A DNA stretch of 64,000 nt from Dyella sp. BiH032 (GTDB lineage: Bacteria; Pseudomonadota; Gammaproteobacteria; Xanthomonadales; Rhodanobacteraceae), in contig NZ_CP134867.1 in assembly GCF_031954525.1 (NCBI RefSeq), positions 3,038,001-3,102,000 on the forward strand, in the 5' to 3' direction. The notes under the pieces are model-generated. The model had not been told where the DNA came from. It saw only the letters and a program-made list of their open reading frames with translations, and ran no database searches. The first letter of the stretch is position 1. Each line of letters starts with the position of its first letter. Below, in pieces: positions 25,786 through 34,310 of the stretch. The position numbers were made by a program, and so were the translations under genes.

Positions 25786-26019
25786 TCACCGCGCGGCGCG
25801 CCGCCGCCAAATCTCCCGCCCCCCCAGGCGCCGGCACTCCACCACCTCCTCCCCCTCCAGCAACCGCAACGCCTCCAGCACCAACTCCATCGGCACCTCG
25901 ACGCCCGCCGGCCGCAGCCACCACTGCTGGATCCCCTCCGGCGAATCCGCGCCATGGGGCCGCTCCGCCAGGTGGCGGGCGATGGCGTCGGCAACGACAC
26001 GTACGGAATGGCCGGTCAC
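25786..26019 (-). CDS. Small winged-helix-like protein downstream of the sigma-54 activator
   Basis: The 77-residue protein (MTGHSVRVVADAIARHL, GIQQWWLRP, VLEALRLLEGEEVVECRRLGGREIWRR) has the helix-helix-strand-strand pattern of a winged helix. It starts 22 nt after the activator gene on the same strand, so co-expression is likely. No named family is assigned. A modulator of the activator or of the T6SS is a guess from position. The frame is short, but the predicted fold and the spacing argue that it is real. Confidence 0.6.
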   Translation of the reverse strand: MTGHSVRVVADAIARHLAERPHGADSPEGIQQWWLRPAGVEVPMELVLEALRLLEGEEVVECRRLGGREIWRRRAAR

Positions 26020-26041
26020 TCGCCCGCCTCGCCCAAGGGTC

Positions 26042-27058
26042 TCAGTCGCCTGAATCTTGCTCCTGTCCGACCGCGGAAGCGAGCCGGTACTTGCTCACCA
26101 GCTTGCTGAAGGCGCTGCGGTCCTGGCCCGCCATGCGCGCCGCCTGGGTGATGTTGCCGCGCGCCTTGGCCATCGCAGACGCGACGTAGCTGCGCTCGAA
26201 ATCCGCGATGGCGCGCGCCTTGGCCTGTTTGAACACAGTGTCCCCATCGGCCGTGGAGGGCGGCGGCGGCGAGTCCTGGAGAGGGCCGCCCTGGATCTCC
26301 CGTCCGTCGCACATCAGGTACTCGCGCTGCACGAAATGTTCGAGTTCGCGCACGTTGCCCGGCCAGCTGTAGCGCTGCAGGGCGGAAAGGAACGACGGGT
26401 GGAAGCATTTGGGCGTGGTCTGCGTACCGAACTGCCGATTCAGCCGCGTGAGGAAGGCCTCGGCCAGCTCCACCACGTCCCCGCCGCGTTCGCGCAGCGG
26501 CGGCATCACCAGCGGCATGACCTTGAGCCGGTACAGCAGGTCGCGGCGGAACTGCCGCGTCTTCACCAGCTCGTCGAGGTTGGCATTGCTGGCGGCGATC
26601 AGGCGCACGTCGGTTCGCCGCGTCTGCGTGCCGCCCACGCGGCGATAGGTGCCGTCCTGCAGGAAACGCAGCAGCGCGGCCTGTGCCTTCAACGACAGCG
26701 TATCGACCTCGTCGAGGAACAGCGTGCCGCCTTCGGCTTCGCTGACCAGCCCCGGCGAAGCCTGTCGCGCATCGGTGAATGCACCACGCTCATGCCCGAA
26801 CAGTTCACTCTCGACCAGCGAATCCGCCAGTGCGCCGCAGTTGACGGCGATGAACGGCTTCGATGCGCGCGCACTCAGATAGTGCACGGCCCTGGCTCCC
26901 AACTCCTTGCCCGTACCTGTCTCCCCTCCGATCAGCACGGTCACGTCGAACTTCGCGATGCGGCGTATCTGCGCGATGACGTGTGCGAACTGCGGCGAGG
27001 AGCCAAGCAGGTTGGACTCCGCGATATCGACCATGACGCCCCCTGAAACCGGAGCCAT
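26042..27058 (-). CDS. Sigma-54-dependent activator, VasH-like, no receiver domain
   Basis: This AAA+ enhancer-binding protein consists of the central domain plus a C-terminal Fis-type helix-turn-helix (NITQAARMAGQDRSAFSKLVSKY). Walker A is GETGTGKE and Walker B is GGTLFLDEVD. The sigma-54-contact loop reads GAFTDA instead of GAFTGA. No regulatory N-terminal domain is present. Start 27058 (MAPVSGG) follows AAAGGA; ATG 27034 (MVDIAES) follows AGGGGG and is equally plausible; GTG 27112 is possible. Activators of this type switch on T6SS genes, and a sigma-54-like promoter precedes tssBC. Linkage of the two is inferred, and the IS30 element now lies between them. Confidence 0.8.
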   Translation of the reverse strand: MAPVSGGVMVDIAESNLLGSSPQFAHVIAQIRRIAKFDVTVLIGGETGTGKELGARAVHYLSARASKPFIAVNCGALADSLVESELFGHERGAFTDARQASPGLVSEAEGGTLFLDEVDTLSLKAQAALLRFLQDGTYRRVGGTQTRRTDVRLIAASNANLDELVKTRQFRRDLLYRLKVMPLVMPPLRERGGDVVELAEAFLTRLNRQFGTQTTPKCFHPSFLSALQRYSWPGNVRELEHFVQREYLMCDGREIQGGPLQDSPPPPSTADGDTVFKQAKARAIADFERSYVASAMAKARGNITQAARMAGQDRSAFSKLVSKYRLASAVGQEQDSGD

Positions 27059-27263
27059 CGCATCCTTTGCTTCCCTGGCGATACCCCGGACGCGCAATGT
27101 TGCCCCTCGCACCGCGCGACCGCAATATGCTCGCGCCAGGAAAAAACCGTAGGCGCGTCACTCTATCCGGGCATATCCATGTGAAGACGCCCAAATGTCT
27201 TTTTCATGTGAAGGGGACTTGGCGCGCGCCTGCTTCGCCACACGGTCAGGGGGCCGTCGATCG

Positions 27264-27788
27264 ATGTTCGCCAAGCTGGGCTTGATCCTGCTGATTCTCG
27301 TCTTCGGCCTGCTCGCGTTCGCTGGCGGCATGATGGCGCCCGATGCGTGGCGCGCGCCGCTGCAGGACGTCGCCGCGCGTTGGCGCGATGCGGCGCCGTC
27401 GGTCGCCGCGCACGTTCCTGCGACGGCTGCCTCATCCGCCACGCCCTCGCAAGCGGCGACGACCGTGTCGACCAACGCGTTGCTGGTGACCAATGACGTG
27501 GCTCAAGCTGCGCCAGCCGCGGGCCAGCCGGCCTACGCGCTGCAACTGGGCCAGTTCGTGACGGCCGACGACGCGGGGCCGCTCGAACAGCAGGCGCAGG
27601 CACTGGGCCTGCCGCTGACGCGCATCGCCGCGACCGATCCCGACCGCACGGCATGGACCATTCTTGCCGCCGGCCGTTTCCCTTCGCCTGCCGCCGCGCA
27701 GGACGCCGCCGCACGCGTGCAGGCGACGCTCAGGCTAGCGAGCACGCCGGTGATCCGCCTGCCGGCGGATGGCAAGCCCTCGTCATGA
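27264..27788 (+). CDS. SPOR-domain membrane-anchored periplasmic protein
   Basis: The 174-residue protein has an N-terminal transmembrane anchor (FAKLGLILLILVFGLLAFAGGM). An Ala/Thr/Pro-rich spacer (about 50-95) and a C-terminal SPOR-like fold follow (YALQLGQFVTADDAGPLEQQAQALGLPLTRI, WTILAAGRFPSPAAAQDAAARV). SPOR domains bind denuded peptidoglycan. ATG 27264 is chosen because the anchor follows at once; an upstream ATG at 27195 adds residues without structure. It is divergent from the sigma-54 activator gene and could be part of the T6SS regulon, but no direct sign shows this. The 3' end overlaps the convergent next gene by 6 nt. Confidence 0.7.
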   Translation: MFAKLGLILLILVFGLLAFAGGMMAPDAWRAPLQDVAARWRDAAPSVAAHVPATAASSATPSQAATTVSTNALLVTNDVAQAAPAAGQPAYALQLGQFVTADDAGPLEQQAQALGLPLTRIAATDPDRTAWTILAAGRFPSPAAAQDAAARVQATLRLASTPVIRLPADGKPSS

Positions 27789-28064
27789 AAAGAGGCCGCG
27801 GCGCGCGCGCGATGGATCGCGCCAGCCCGCTTCGCCCAGCGTAGGCACGAAGCAGACCTTCACCTGTGCGAAGCCGCGGCTGGTGAAGAACACGCGCTTG
27901 GTCGCCTCGCCCTGGTCCTGCGTGAAGAACCAGCGCTCGTCGCCGCTGGCCAGGCCGCGCGTATCCACGCGGCACACCCACAGGTCCGCATCGCCGCGCG
28001 TGTCGATGATCGCGACACGCACCTGCGCTTCGCCCATCGTGTCCGTCACGTAGATGCGTGCCAT
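27783..28064 (-). CDS. DUF6150-like repeat protein
   Basis: This 93-residue protein is built from short repeats of the form (D/T)TRGxAxxxV followed by an aromatic or hydrophobic strand: IYVTDTMGEAQVRV, IIDTRGDADLWV, VDTRGLASGD, FTSRGFAQVKV, then TLGEAGW. This matches the DUF6150 pattern, a small beta-rich fold of unknown function. There is no signal peptide. It is convergent with the SPOR gene, and no operon partner is evident. Confidence 0.6.
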   Translation of the reverse strand: MARIYVTDTMGEAQVRVAIIDTRGDADLWVCRVDTRGLASGDERWFFTQDQGEATKRVFFTSRGFAQVKVCFVPTLGEAGWRDPSRARRGLFS

Positions 28065-28281
28065 GCCCCCTCCCGCGTCGTGGATGCCCCACGGCAGCCG
28101 AGCGGGGACATTGCGCGCGAACCTCGCCGCGCGTCAACCGGCGGGAGGCGAGCGGCTCATCCGTCCGCGACCGGAAGGCGCACGACGGTGCGATGGACCC
28201 GCCAGCCCGACGACACGTCGCCCGGTCGCTCGTCGAGCATGAGCCGCGCGTGGCGATCCTCACGCGCGGTCTGGGCCTGCA

Positions 28282-29121
28282 TCAGGCGAACGCGGCGGCG
28301 TTCTTGCGCGCCCACGCATCGAAGCGCATCGGTGCCCGGCCGGTGATGCGTTCGACCTGTGGCGACAGGGTGCGGAAGCGGCCGTTGCGCACGGCTTCTT
28401 GCGACTGCGCTACGCCGCGCGCGATCGGCTCGGGGGCGCCCGCGCGGATCATGCCTTCGACGGATGCCTCGACCGATACGTCCACGATGCGCAGCGGGCG
28501 TTCGAGCGTGCGCGACAGGATGTCGACCTGGTCCGGAATGCTCAGCAGCTCGCCGCCCGTCAGCTCGATCGCCTGGCCGAGGTAGTCGTCGGACGTCATC
28601 GCGCGCACGGCCACCGCAGCGATGTCCTCGGGCGCGATCGGCGCCGCCTGGCCGGTGCCCATCGGGTTGTGCACCACGCCTTCCGCTCGGATCGAGCCGG
28701 CCCAGCGCATCGCGTTGGACATGAACCCGGCCGGCCGCAGGAAGGTCGCGCGCAGGCCCGCCGCCCTCACCGCTTCCTCGTTGGCCTTGTGCATGCTGCC
28801 GATGGCGAACTCCGGATGCCCGGCCAGGATGGTGGACAGGAACGCCACGCGCGGCGCGCCATGGGCCTTGAGCGCGGCGAGCAACGCGCCGAGATTGGGC
28901 AGGAACGGCCCTGTATTGAGGAACACTGCACGAGTGCCGACCGCCGCCGCGCCCAGCGTTTCCGGCCGGCTGAAATCGCCCACCGCCACTTCCACCTGTC
29001 CTTCGAGTTCGCCCAGCCGCGCCGGATCGCGGACGAAGACCCGCACCGGCTGCCCCGCCTCCAGCAACTGCCGTGCGACCTGTCCGCCGACGTTGCCGCT
29101 TGCACCTGTGACTAGAAACAT
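28282..29121 (-). CDS. NmrA-like NAD(P)-binding reductase
   Basis: The 279-residue protein has a Rossmann dinucleotide motif at the extreme N-terminus (TGASGNVGGQVA, residues 5-16). A family-typical RPAGFMSNAMRW segment lies in the middle and a C-terminal substrate-facing helix follows. It resembles atypical SDR proteins of the NmrA/azoreductase group that act on quinones or sense NADPH; the substrate is unknown. It is transcribed divergently from a LysR regulator 106 nt away, the usual layout for a regulator and its target. The ATG at 29121 is used; upstream codons overlap the operator region. Confidence 0.8.
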   Translation of the reverse strand: MFLVTGASGNVGGQVARQLLEAGQPVRVFVRDPARLGELEGQVEVAVGDFSRPETLGAAAVGTRAVFLNTGPFLPNLGALLAALKAHGAPRVAFLSTILAGHPEFAIGSMHKANEEAVRAAGLRATFLRPAGFMSNAMRWAGSIRAEGVVHNPMGTGQAAPIAPEDIAAVAVRAMTSDDYLGQAIELTGGELLSIPDQVDILSRTLERPLRIVDVSVEASVEGMIRAGAPEPIARGVAQSQEAVRNGRFRTLSPQVERITGRAPMRFDAWARKNAAAFA

Positions 29122-29193
29122 GATCGACACCTCGCTCAGTGGGGGATGCGAGGACGATAGGCGCGCGCCTAGAATGGAACAATCGCCCATCCG

Positions 29194-29208
29194 GCAACGT
29201 TATGTTGC
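29194..29208. promoter_or_regulatory. Candidate LysR operator
   Basis: GCAAC-N5-GTTGC is a 15-bp inverted repeat between the divergent reductase and LysR genes, fitting the T-N11-A style of LysR recognition sites. It lies 20 nt before the LysR ATG, as expected for autoregulation. GGAACAATC is also directly repeated on both sides of it. Confidence 0.55.
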
Positions 29209-29227
29209 GTCATTGGAACAATCCTTC

Positions 29228-30124
29228 ATGATCGACCTCAACGAACTGCAGTACTTCGTGCAGGTATCGCGTGCACGGAGCTTCACGGCGGCGGCGGATC
29301 ATTTCGGCGTACCCAAGTCCAGCGTGAGCCGTGCGATCGCGGCGCTGGAACAACGTCTCGGCGTGCGGCTGATCGAACGCACCACGCGCAGCGTGTCGCT
29401 CACCGAAGCCGGCGAGATCTATTTCGACCGCTGCCAGCGCGTGATCGAAGAAGCCGAGCTGGCCGATCTCTCGATGGGTACCTTGCACGCCGCGCCACGC
29501 GGTCGCCTGCGCATCGGCGCGCCAGTGGCGTACGCGCGCTTCATGCTGGCGCCGCGGCTGACGGCATTCGTGCGGCGCTATCCGGAACTGCGCGTGCAGG
29601 TGCAGATGACCAATGGCGAGCTCACGCCGCAGCAGGCCGGCCTGGACGTGCTGATCCGGCCCGGCCCGCTGGAGGACTCCTCGCTGCTCGCGCGCCCGCT
29701 CGCGCGGATCGACCTCGGCATCTACGCCAGTCCCGCTTACCTGAAGGGCCGCAAGCTGCCGAAGACGCCGGCCGAGCTCCGGCAGTTCGATGCGCTGATC
29801 GTCGCCTGCGGTCCGCAAGGGCAGCCGGCGGAACACGCCACCTGGCAGTTGCAGCGCGGCAAGGACCGGCAGGACGTGCGCGTGGAGGCACGCATCTCCG
29901 TGCCCGATCCGACCATCAACCTGCAGCTGGCCCTGGATGGCGCCGGGGTGGCGATCCTGTCGCGGCACGCGGCGGCGAAGGCGGTGGCGAAGAAGCGCCT
30001 CGTGCGCCTGCTGCCTGCCTGGGAGCCGCAGCCGGTGGAACTCTTCGCGCTGTACCCGGCCCGGCTCAACTCGTCGCCGAAAGTGCGCGCGCTGGTCGAA
30101 TTCCTGCGCGAGCCCGAGGCATGA
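29228..30124 (+). CDS. LysR-family transcriptional regulator
   Basis: The 298-residue protein has the N-terminal winged HTH (LNELQYFVQVSRARSFTAAADHFGVPKSSVSRAIAALEQRLGVRLIERTTRSVSLTEAGE) and a periplasmic-binding-protein-like effector domain (RLRIGAPVAYARFMLAPRL to the end). It is closest in style to the CrgA/AaeR-like group that controls neighbouring redox genes. ATG 29228 begins the HTH directly. It presumably regulates the divergent NmrA-like gene. It is convergent with gspK, 7 nt apart. Confidence 0.88.
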   Translation: MIDLNELQYFVQVSRARSFTAAADHFGVPKSSVSRAIAALEQRLGVRLIERTTRSVSLTEAGEIYFDRCQRVIEEAELADLSMGTLHAAPRGRLRIGAPVAYARFMLAPRLTAFVRRYPELRVQVQMTNGELTPQQAGLDVLIRPGPLEDSSLLARPLARIDLGIYASPAYLKGRKLPKTPAELRQFDALIVACGPQGQPAEHATWQLQRGKDRQDVRVEARISVPDPTINLQLALDGAGVAILSRHAAAKAVAKKRLVRLLPAWEPQPVELFALYPARLNSSPKVRALVEFLREPEA

Positions 30125-30131
30125 CGAGCGC

Positions 30132-31034
30132 TCACCCGGCTCCGTCCTCCTGCCAGCGCAGCACGCTATAACCGAGCCCGCCCCGTAACACCGTCAACTT
30201 GAAAGTGACGAGCACGCGCGCCGTCGTGCCCTGCCCGTCGGTCGCCGAGGCAACGATCGTCTTCACCTGCCCGCCGCGCCATCCGCCGGGAAGCTGGCCG
30301 TTCGGCAGGACCGGCGGCGGACTGCGCGAGGAAAGCATGGCGCGTTGCGCGACGTAGCGCTGCGCCCGCGCCATGTCCATATCTGGAAGACTGGCCAGCA
30401 CCAGCGGCGGCGCCAGCGCCGCGACCGGCTGCGGCCGGCGCGACCAGACCGTGATCGCCGGAGCGAGCTTGCGGTAGAGCGCGGGCGTCACGCCCAGCAC
30501 GGTCTGCAACTGCTCGGGCATGTCGAATTCGCGATAGCGCGGCCCGGCCTCCAGGCCTGCCTCCGCATAGCGCCGGGCGCCCTCCTCGCGAAAGAACTTC
30601 GCGCGCGCATCGCGCGCCTCCTGGATGTTCGCCGCCAGCTTCGCCGCCGCGGCCTCGTCCACGCCGGCGGCCAGGAACAGGCGCTGCAGCAGCTGCGGCT
30701 CGGCGGTATTGAGGTCGACTTTGCCCAGCTCGTCCTGCACACGGATGTCGATGTCGTGACCCTCGAAACGCAGCGTGTACGGACGGGCGTCGCCGATCCA
30801 GCGGCCGCCGCTCTTGCTCACGCACTCGGCCAGCGCACGCATCGCGCCGGCCTCGGCCAGGTAACGCAGCTGCACGCGGCCGGACAGATAGCGCGTCTGG
30901 ATGGACTCGGTACGCACCAGCGTGGCGAAGCCGCCGAGCAGGATCGCGAGCAAGGTGCAGGCCCACAGCACCACCAGCAAGGCGATGCCACGCTCGCGAC
31001 GGCGTGCCTCGCCAGCCAGCGGCACGCCCTTCAC
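30132..31034 (-). CDS. gspK: Type II secretion minor pseudopilin GspK
   Basis: The 300-residue protein has a type III (prepilin) leader (RRRERG followed by IALLVVLWACTLLAILLGGFATLV). Like other GspK it lacks the Glu5 found in the other pseudopilins. The body has the GspK domains, including DLNTAEPQLLQRLFLAAGVDE. It caps the pseudopilus tip with GspI and GspJ. GTG 31034 overlaps the gspJ stop by 4 nt. It is the last gene of the short run; gspL and gspM do not follow. Confidence 0.88.
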   Translation of the reverse strand: MKGVPLAGEARRRERGIALLVVLWACTLLAILLGGFATLVRTESIQTRYLSGRVQLRYLAEAGAMRALAECVSKSGGRWIGDARPYTLRFEGHDIDIRVQDELGKVDLNTAEPQLLQRLFLAAGVDEAAAAKLAANIQEARDARAKFFREEGARRYAEAGLEAGPRYREFDMPEQLQTVLGVTPALYRKLAPAITVWSRRPQPVAALAPPLVLASLPDMDMARAQRYVAQRAMLSSRSPPPVLPNGQLPGGWRGGQVKTIVASATDGQGTTARVLVTFKLTVLRGGLGYSVLRWQEDGAG

Positions 31035-31741
31035 GGCGACGATCCTTCCGGCAAGGCCTTGGCCAGCGCGCCCACGTTGATCGCATTGGGGCTCTGGCGG
31101 ATGGGTGCCTGCAGCCACAGCCAGGCCATGCCGTCTTCGCGATCGTCGTTGGCGGACCGGGCACCGGCGTCGTGAGCACGCGGACCGCGATCCAGCTCGA
31201 TCGTCACGAGCTCCGGCATGCGCGCGGAGGCGTTCCAGCGATCGCTCCAGCGCGGTTCCAGCCCCTCCCTCTCGCGGCCGTAATAACGGAAGCGTCCGTC
31301 GCTCATATCGCCGGCCAGCACTTCGTTCCCGACGTCCACGCCCGCGCCGCCGGGCGACAACTGCGTGCTGCCCAGTTCCAGCCGCCAGCGTCCCTTGCCC
31401 GCATCCACCAGGGTCAGGGTCTGCAACTGCGGCCCCGTGCGGTCCAGGTAACCCGGCAGCGGCGCGACGAAACGCATGCGCCGCGGCTCGCCCTCGAACA
31501 CCACGCCCTGGCCTTTCGCATCCAGCTTCCACGGCAGCGCCCGTGCCTGCAGCAGATCGCGACGCAGGAACTGCTGCAGCGAGCGCGCCTGGTCGTTGCG
31601 TTCCAGCACCGCGGAACCTGTGTTCACCGAACGGGTGGCGGTGCGGATGCCATAGAAGACGCCGAGCAACAGCAGGCTCAGCAGCGCCAGCGCGCTGAGC
31701 ACTTCGAGCAGGCTGAAACCAGGGGCCGGAGAGCGGCGCAT
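31031..31741 (-). CDS. gspJ: Type II secretion minor pseudopilin GspJ
   Basis: The 236-residue protein has a prepilin peptidase site at residues 8-9 (PAPG then FSLLEVLSALALLSLLLLGV), with Glu at position 5 of the mature protein. The body contains the GspJ features (RRDLLQARALPWKL, FRYYGREREGLEPRW). It starts at ATG 31741 in a TGATG junction with gspI. It forms a trimeric tip complex with GspI and GspK. Confidence 0.88.
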   Translation of the reverse strand: MRRSPAPGFSLLEVLSALALLSLLLLGVFYGIRTATRSVNTGSAVLERNDQARSLQQFLRRDLLQARALPWKLDAKGQGVVFEGEPRRMRFVAPLPGYLDRTGPQLQTLTLVDAGKGRWRLELGSTQLSPGGAGVDVGNEVLAGDMSDGRFRYYGREREGLEPRWSDRWNASARMPELVTIELDRGPRAHDAGARSANDDREDGMAWLWLQAPIRQSPNAINVGALAKALPEGSSP

Positions 31742-32199
31742 CAGGCGCCTCCTTTGCGCGCCGTCCGCAACGTCACGTACTTCAGCTCCCGCGGCCGCCG
31801 CGCATCGCCCCACAGCACGCGCAGCTCGACGCGGTACAGCGCGAGAACGCCGTCCACCGGCAAGTCCTCGCCATTCCACGGCGCCACGCGCAGGCGCCAG
31901 CGATAGTCGCGATCGAAGGCTCCTTCGCGTTCGCCCGGCACCAGCGGTTCGGCAATACCCAGGGCATCCAGCTTCCCCTGCGCCAGCATGTCCGCGCGCG
32001 CGGTCTGCCCGACCTTGTCGGTAAGGTTGAGCGACGCGCTCGCCACGCGCATCAACGCCGCGACGGCGATCGCCAGCAGCAGGATCGCGGCGAGGGTTTC
32101 GAGCAGGCTGAAGCCGCGGACCGGCGTACGGCCATGCAGAAACCCGAGGCGGCTGCGCCGGCCCCGCTCATCGTTCCCTGTTGCGCATCCTCGTGACAT
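31741..32199 (-). CDS. gspI: Type II secretion minor pseudopilin GspI
   Basis: The 152-residue protein has a long basic leader ending Gly29, then FSLLETLAAILLLAIAVAALM, with the conserved Glu at mature position 5. The body is short, with YRWRLRVAPW and a C-terminal VTLRTARKGG. Length and motif fit GspI. The leader is longer than usual, but no better start is visible. It lies about 100 nt after the PstS-like gene, separated by a strong hairpin. gspG, gspH and all assembly genes are absent from the window. Confidence 0.82.
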   Translation of the reverse strand: MSRGCATGNDERGRRSRLGFLHGRTPVRGFSLLETLAAILLLAIAVAALMRVASASLNLTDKVGQTARADMLAQGKLDALGIAEPLVPGEREGAFDRDYRWRLRVAPWNGEDLPVDGVLALYRVELRVLWGDARRPRELKYVTLRTARKGGA

Positions 32200-32243
32200 G
32201 TTCGCAACCTAGTCCGCCTTCATGACAGCCAGACACACGAGAA

Positions 32244-32269
32244 CGCGGGAGAGGGAAGCCTCTCCCGCG
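32244..32269. terminator. Hairpin after the PstS-like gene
   Basis: An 11-bp perfect stem CGCGGGAGAGG/CCTCTCCCGCG with a GAAG loop lies 31 nt beyond the stop of the PstS-like gene and before gspI. There is no T run. It likely limits read-through between the two genes. Confidence 0.55.
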
Positions 32270-32299
32270 CGTTCCACGGCAGGTGGAACGTCCGTTCGA

Positions 32300-33568
32300 T
32301 CAGTTGATGACGCAGCCGTTGATCTGCGAGGTGGTGAACGGCGCGCTGAGGAACGCCAGGCCCGTGCCGGCGCCGATGGTGGCCGTGGCATTGACCACCG
32401 CGGTGGTGTACGGAGCGCCCAGCAGCTTGCGGACATCGGCGGCATCCGCGCCGTTGCCCTGGCTGTTGCCCAGCAGATAGGAGACCGCGATGATCGGGTA
32501 GCGGTCCGTCGGCTGGGTGGCATAGGCGTCCGGCTTCACCAGCGCGATGCAGCTGGTGCTCGGCGCACCGGAGATCGCGGCGAAGGTCGGGCGGCCGGTG
32601 TTGGCGTCCACGCCGGTGATGGCGTTGTTGTACACCACGTCGGTGCTGTTGATCGTCACCTTGTGGGTCGAGGGATCGCCGAGATCGGCCGACGGATCCT
32701 TGCCGTTCACCAGGGCGATCGAGCCGAACGCGGCCTGGGCGTTGGCGGCTTCGGCGTAGCCGATGGAGCCGTCCGCGCCGAGGATCGCGTTCACCACGTT
32801 CTGGTTGCCGCTCGCGCCGGTCCACGTGGTCGCGTTCGGCAGGCTGTACAGCGACACGGCGCTGCTGAAGGACTGGTCGGTCTTGAAGTGCTGGGCAACC
32901 GTGCCCGAGCAGCTGGCGGACAGGAAGTTGCTGAAGCCGAAGCTGGTGCCGCTGCCGTCCGAACGATAGACCACCTTGATGGTGTTGCCGGAGGCCGGGG
33001 CGGTCACGCCCAGCTGGGTCCACTGCGTGATGCTGCCGTTGAAGATGCCGCAGACCTGCGCCGTGGAGAGGCTCAGCTGGCTGGCCAGGTTGTCGTTGCG
33101 GTACACGATGGCGATACCGCCGGCGACCGCCGGGAACTGCAGCGGACGGCTGGAGCCGCGGTTGGCGACGTAGTTGCTGTAGTCGGTGGCCGACAGCGGC
33201 GAGTCGGAAGCGGCGAAGTTCGGCTGCGTCAGGGTGGGACGGTTGACGCTCGGATCGCTGGCGCCGAAGCCGGTCGGCGTGGTGGAACCATCCGGGCAGG
33301 CATTCTGCACGCTGGTGCCGCTCACGCCGGCCAGGATGTTCTTGCCGGCGCCGCTGCCGGTCTGGCAGTACGAAGCACCGCTGTTGGCGTACACCGACTT
33401 GAAGGCACCGAGCAGGGAGTTCGCATCCGGCGAAGCATTCAGACGGTGCGTAACGTCGCCGACGTAGCCGGCGGCCGGCAGCGTGGCGCCGCCGCCGACC
33501 TGGATGGCGGCGTGGGCCGACGAAGCGGCGGCGAGGGTCAGTACGAGGGCGCCCGCAAGCTTGTTCAT
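32300..33568 (-). CDS. PstS/DING-like secreted phosphate-binding protein
   Basis: The 422-residue protein has a signal peptide (MNKLAGALVLTLAAASSAHA). The mature N-terminus IQVGGGATLPAAGY resembles that of DING/PstS-type proteins. Phosphate-loop features follow (SGSGAGK, YRSDGSGTSFGF). The start is ATG 33568; ATG 33598 would add ten residues and also has a possible ribosome site. No pstCAB transporter genes are adjacent, so this is not a normal ABC uptake operon. Several proteobacteria pair PstS-like secreted proteins with a type II secretion system; here gspIJK are next door on the same strand. Confidence 0.82.
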   Translation of the reverse strand: MNKLAGALVLTLAAASSAHAAIQVGGGATLPAAGYVGDVTHRLNASPDANSLLGAFKSVYANSGASYCQTGSGAGKNILAGVSGTSVQNACPDGSTTPTGFGASDPSVNRPTLTQPNFAASDSPLSATDYSNYVANRGSSRPLQFPAVAGGIAIVYRNDNLASQLSLSTAQVCGIFNGSITQWTQLGVTAPASGNTIKVVYRSDGSGTSFGFSNFLSASCSGTVAQHFKTDQSFSSAVSLYSLPNATTWTGASGNQNVVNAILGADGSIGYAEAANAQAAFGSIALVNGKDPSADLGDPSTHKVTINSTDVVYNNAITGVDANTGRPTFAAISGAPSTSCIALVKPDAYATQPTDRYPIIAVSYLLGNSQGNGADAADVRKLLGAPYTTAVVNATATIGAGTGLAFLSAPFTTSQINGCVIN

Positions 33569-33791
33569 GCGGGTATTTCCATTGAACCCGAAGATCATGA
33601 CTTACCCCTACTTTGAAAATACCTCCGGACTGGAGGCTGCTGATTTTCTACAGGCAAGTAATGACGCACCGATTAAGAACAGATGTATTGGAAAATGTCC
33701 CATCGATGACGAATACGGCCGCCACATAATCCAAGTGACACACAGGAATACATAATCGACATAATCGTCACGCCCGGGCCATGAAAGCGCT

Positions 33792-34193
33792 TCAAGCGCG
33801 CGACTCGAACTCCCGCAGCATCGACACCACTTCCGGATCGAGCTCGCGCTCCTCGCGCAGCGCGCGCAGATCCGCGCCGCCCAGTTCGCGCAGCACACTG
33901 CGCACCGAAGCGCGGCGCCCCTCGCGGCACCACACATTGAAGACGCCGACCAGAAGAGGCGCGGCACTGTGCAGGCCGCGTTCGCCGGGAAATGCGCGCC
34001 GCCGCAGGCGCAGCCTGAGCAGATAGGCCAGGCGCGCATGCAGCGTGACGATGGGCGATTCGCTGATCTGCCGGACCAGCTCCGGACTGCATTGGTCGAT
34101 CAATCGCTCGGCCAGCTTGTCCTGGCGCGCGTCAAGCAATTGACGCAACGCTTCGGATAATGCGACCGCCCTGCCTCGGCCAGGCTGCTGCAC
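33792..34193 (-). CDS. Hypothetical protein downstream of the haemagglutinin
   Basis: The 133-residue frame (GTG start 34193) is predicted to be all-helical and rich in Arg, Leu and Glu (ALRQLLDARQDKLAERLIDQC, ARLAYLLRLRLRRRAF, VSMLREFESRA). There is no signal peptide, transmembrane segment or recognised domain. It lies 117 nt after the haemagglutinin gene, beyond a hairpin, and 224 nt before the PstS-like gene. The true start may be internal. Coding status is likely because the opposite strand shows no competing gene. Confidence 0.5.
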   Translation of the reverse strand: MQQPGRGRAVALSEALRQLLDARQDKLAERLIDQCSPELVRQISESPIVTLHARLAYLLRLRLRRRAFPGERGLHSAAPLLVGVFNVWCREGRRASVRSVLRELGGADLRALREERELDPEVVSMLREFESRA

Positions 34194-34252
34194 CGTTATC
34201 GCACTCCCTGTCGGATGGATTTTCCCTAAGCACCGGACAAAATCCGGCCGAG

Positions 34253-34274
34253 GCGTTTCCCGGTTGGGAAACGC
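34253..34274. terminator. Hairpin terminator after the haemagglutinin gene
   Basis: A perfect 9-bp stem GCGTTTCCC/GGGAAACGC with a GGTT loop lies 37 nt past the haemagglutinin stop. On the minus strand it is followed by a second small hairpin with a TTTTG loop (CCGGA/TCCGG). It probably ends the giant transcript. Confidence 0.6.
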
Positions 34275-34310
34275 TCCATGTTCGGCCGGAGATGGACCGG
34301 TTATCGCGGC

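Noticed and set aside
27220..27240. Second sigma-54-like site (TTGGCGCG then TGC) before the SPOR gene
   Set aside because: Only nine bases separate GG and GC instead of ten, a spacing that sigma-54 promoters do not tolerate well.
33599..33791. Pho box upstream of the PstS-like gene
   Set aside because: The region is AT-richer and has a short ATAATCG direct repeat, but no pair of CTGTCAT-like half sites with correct spacing was found.
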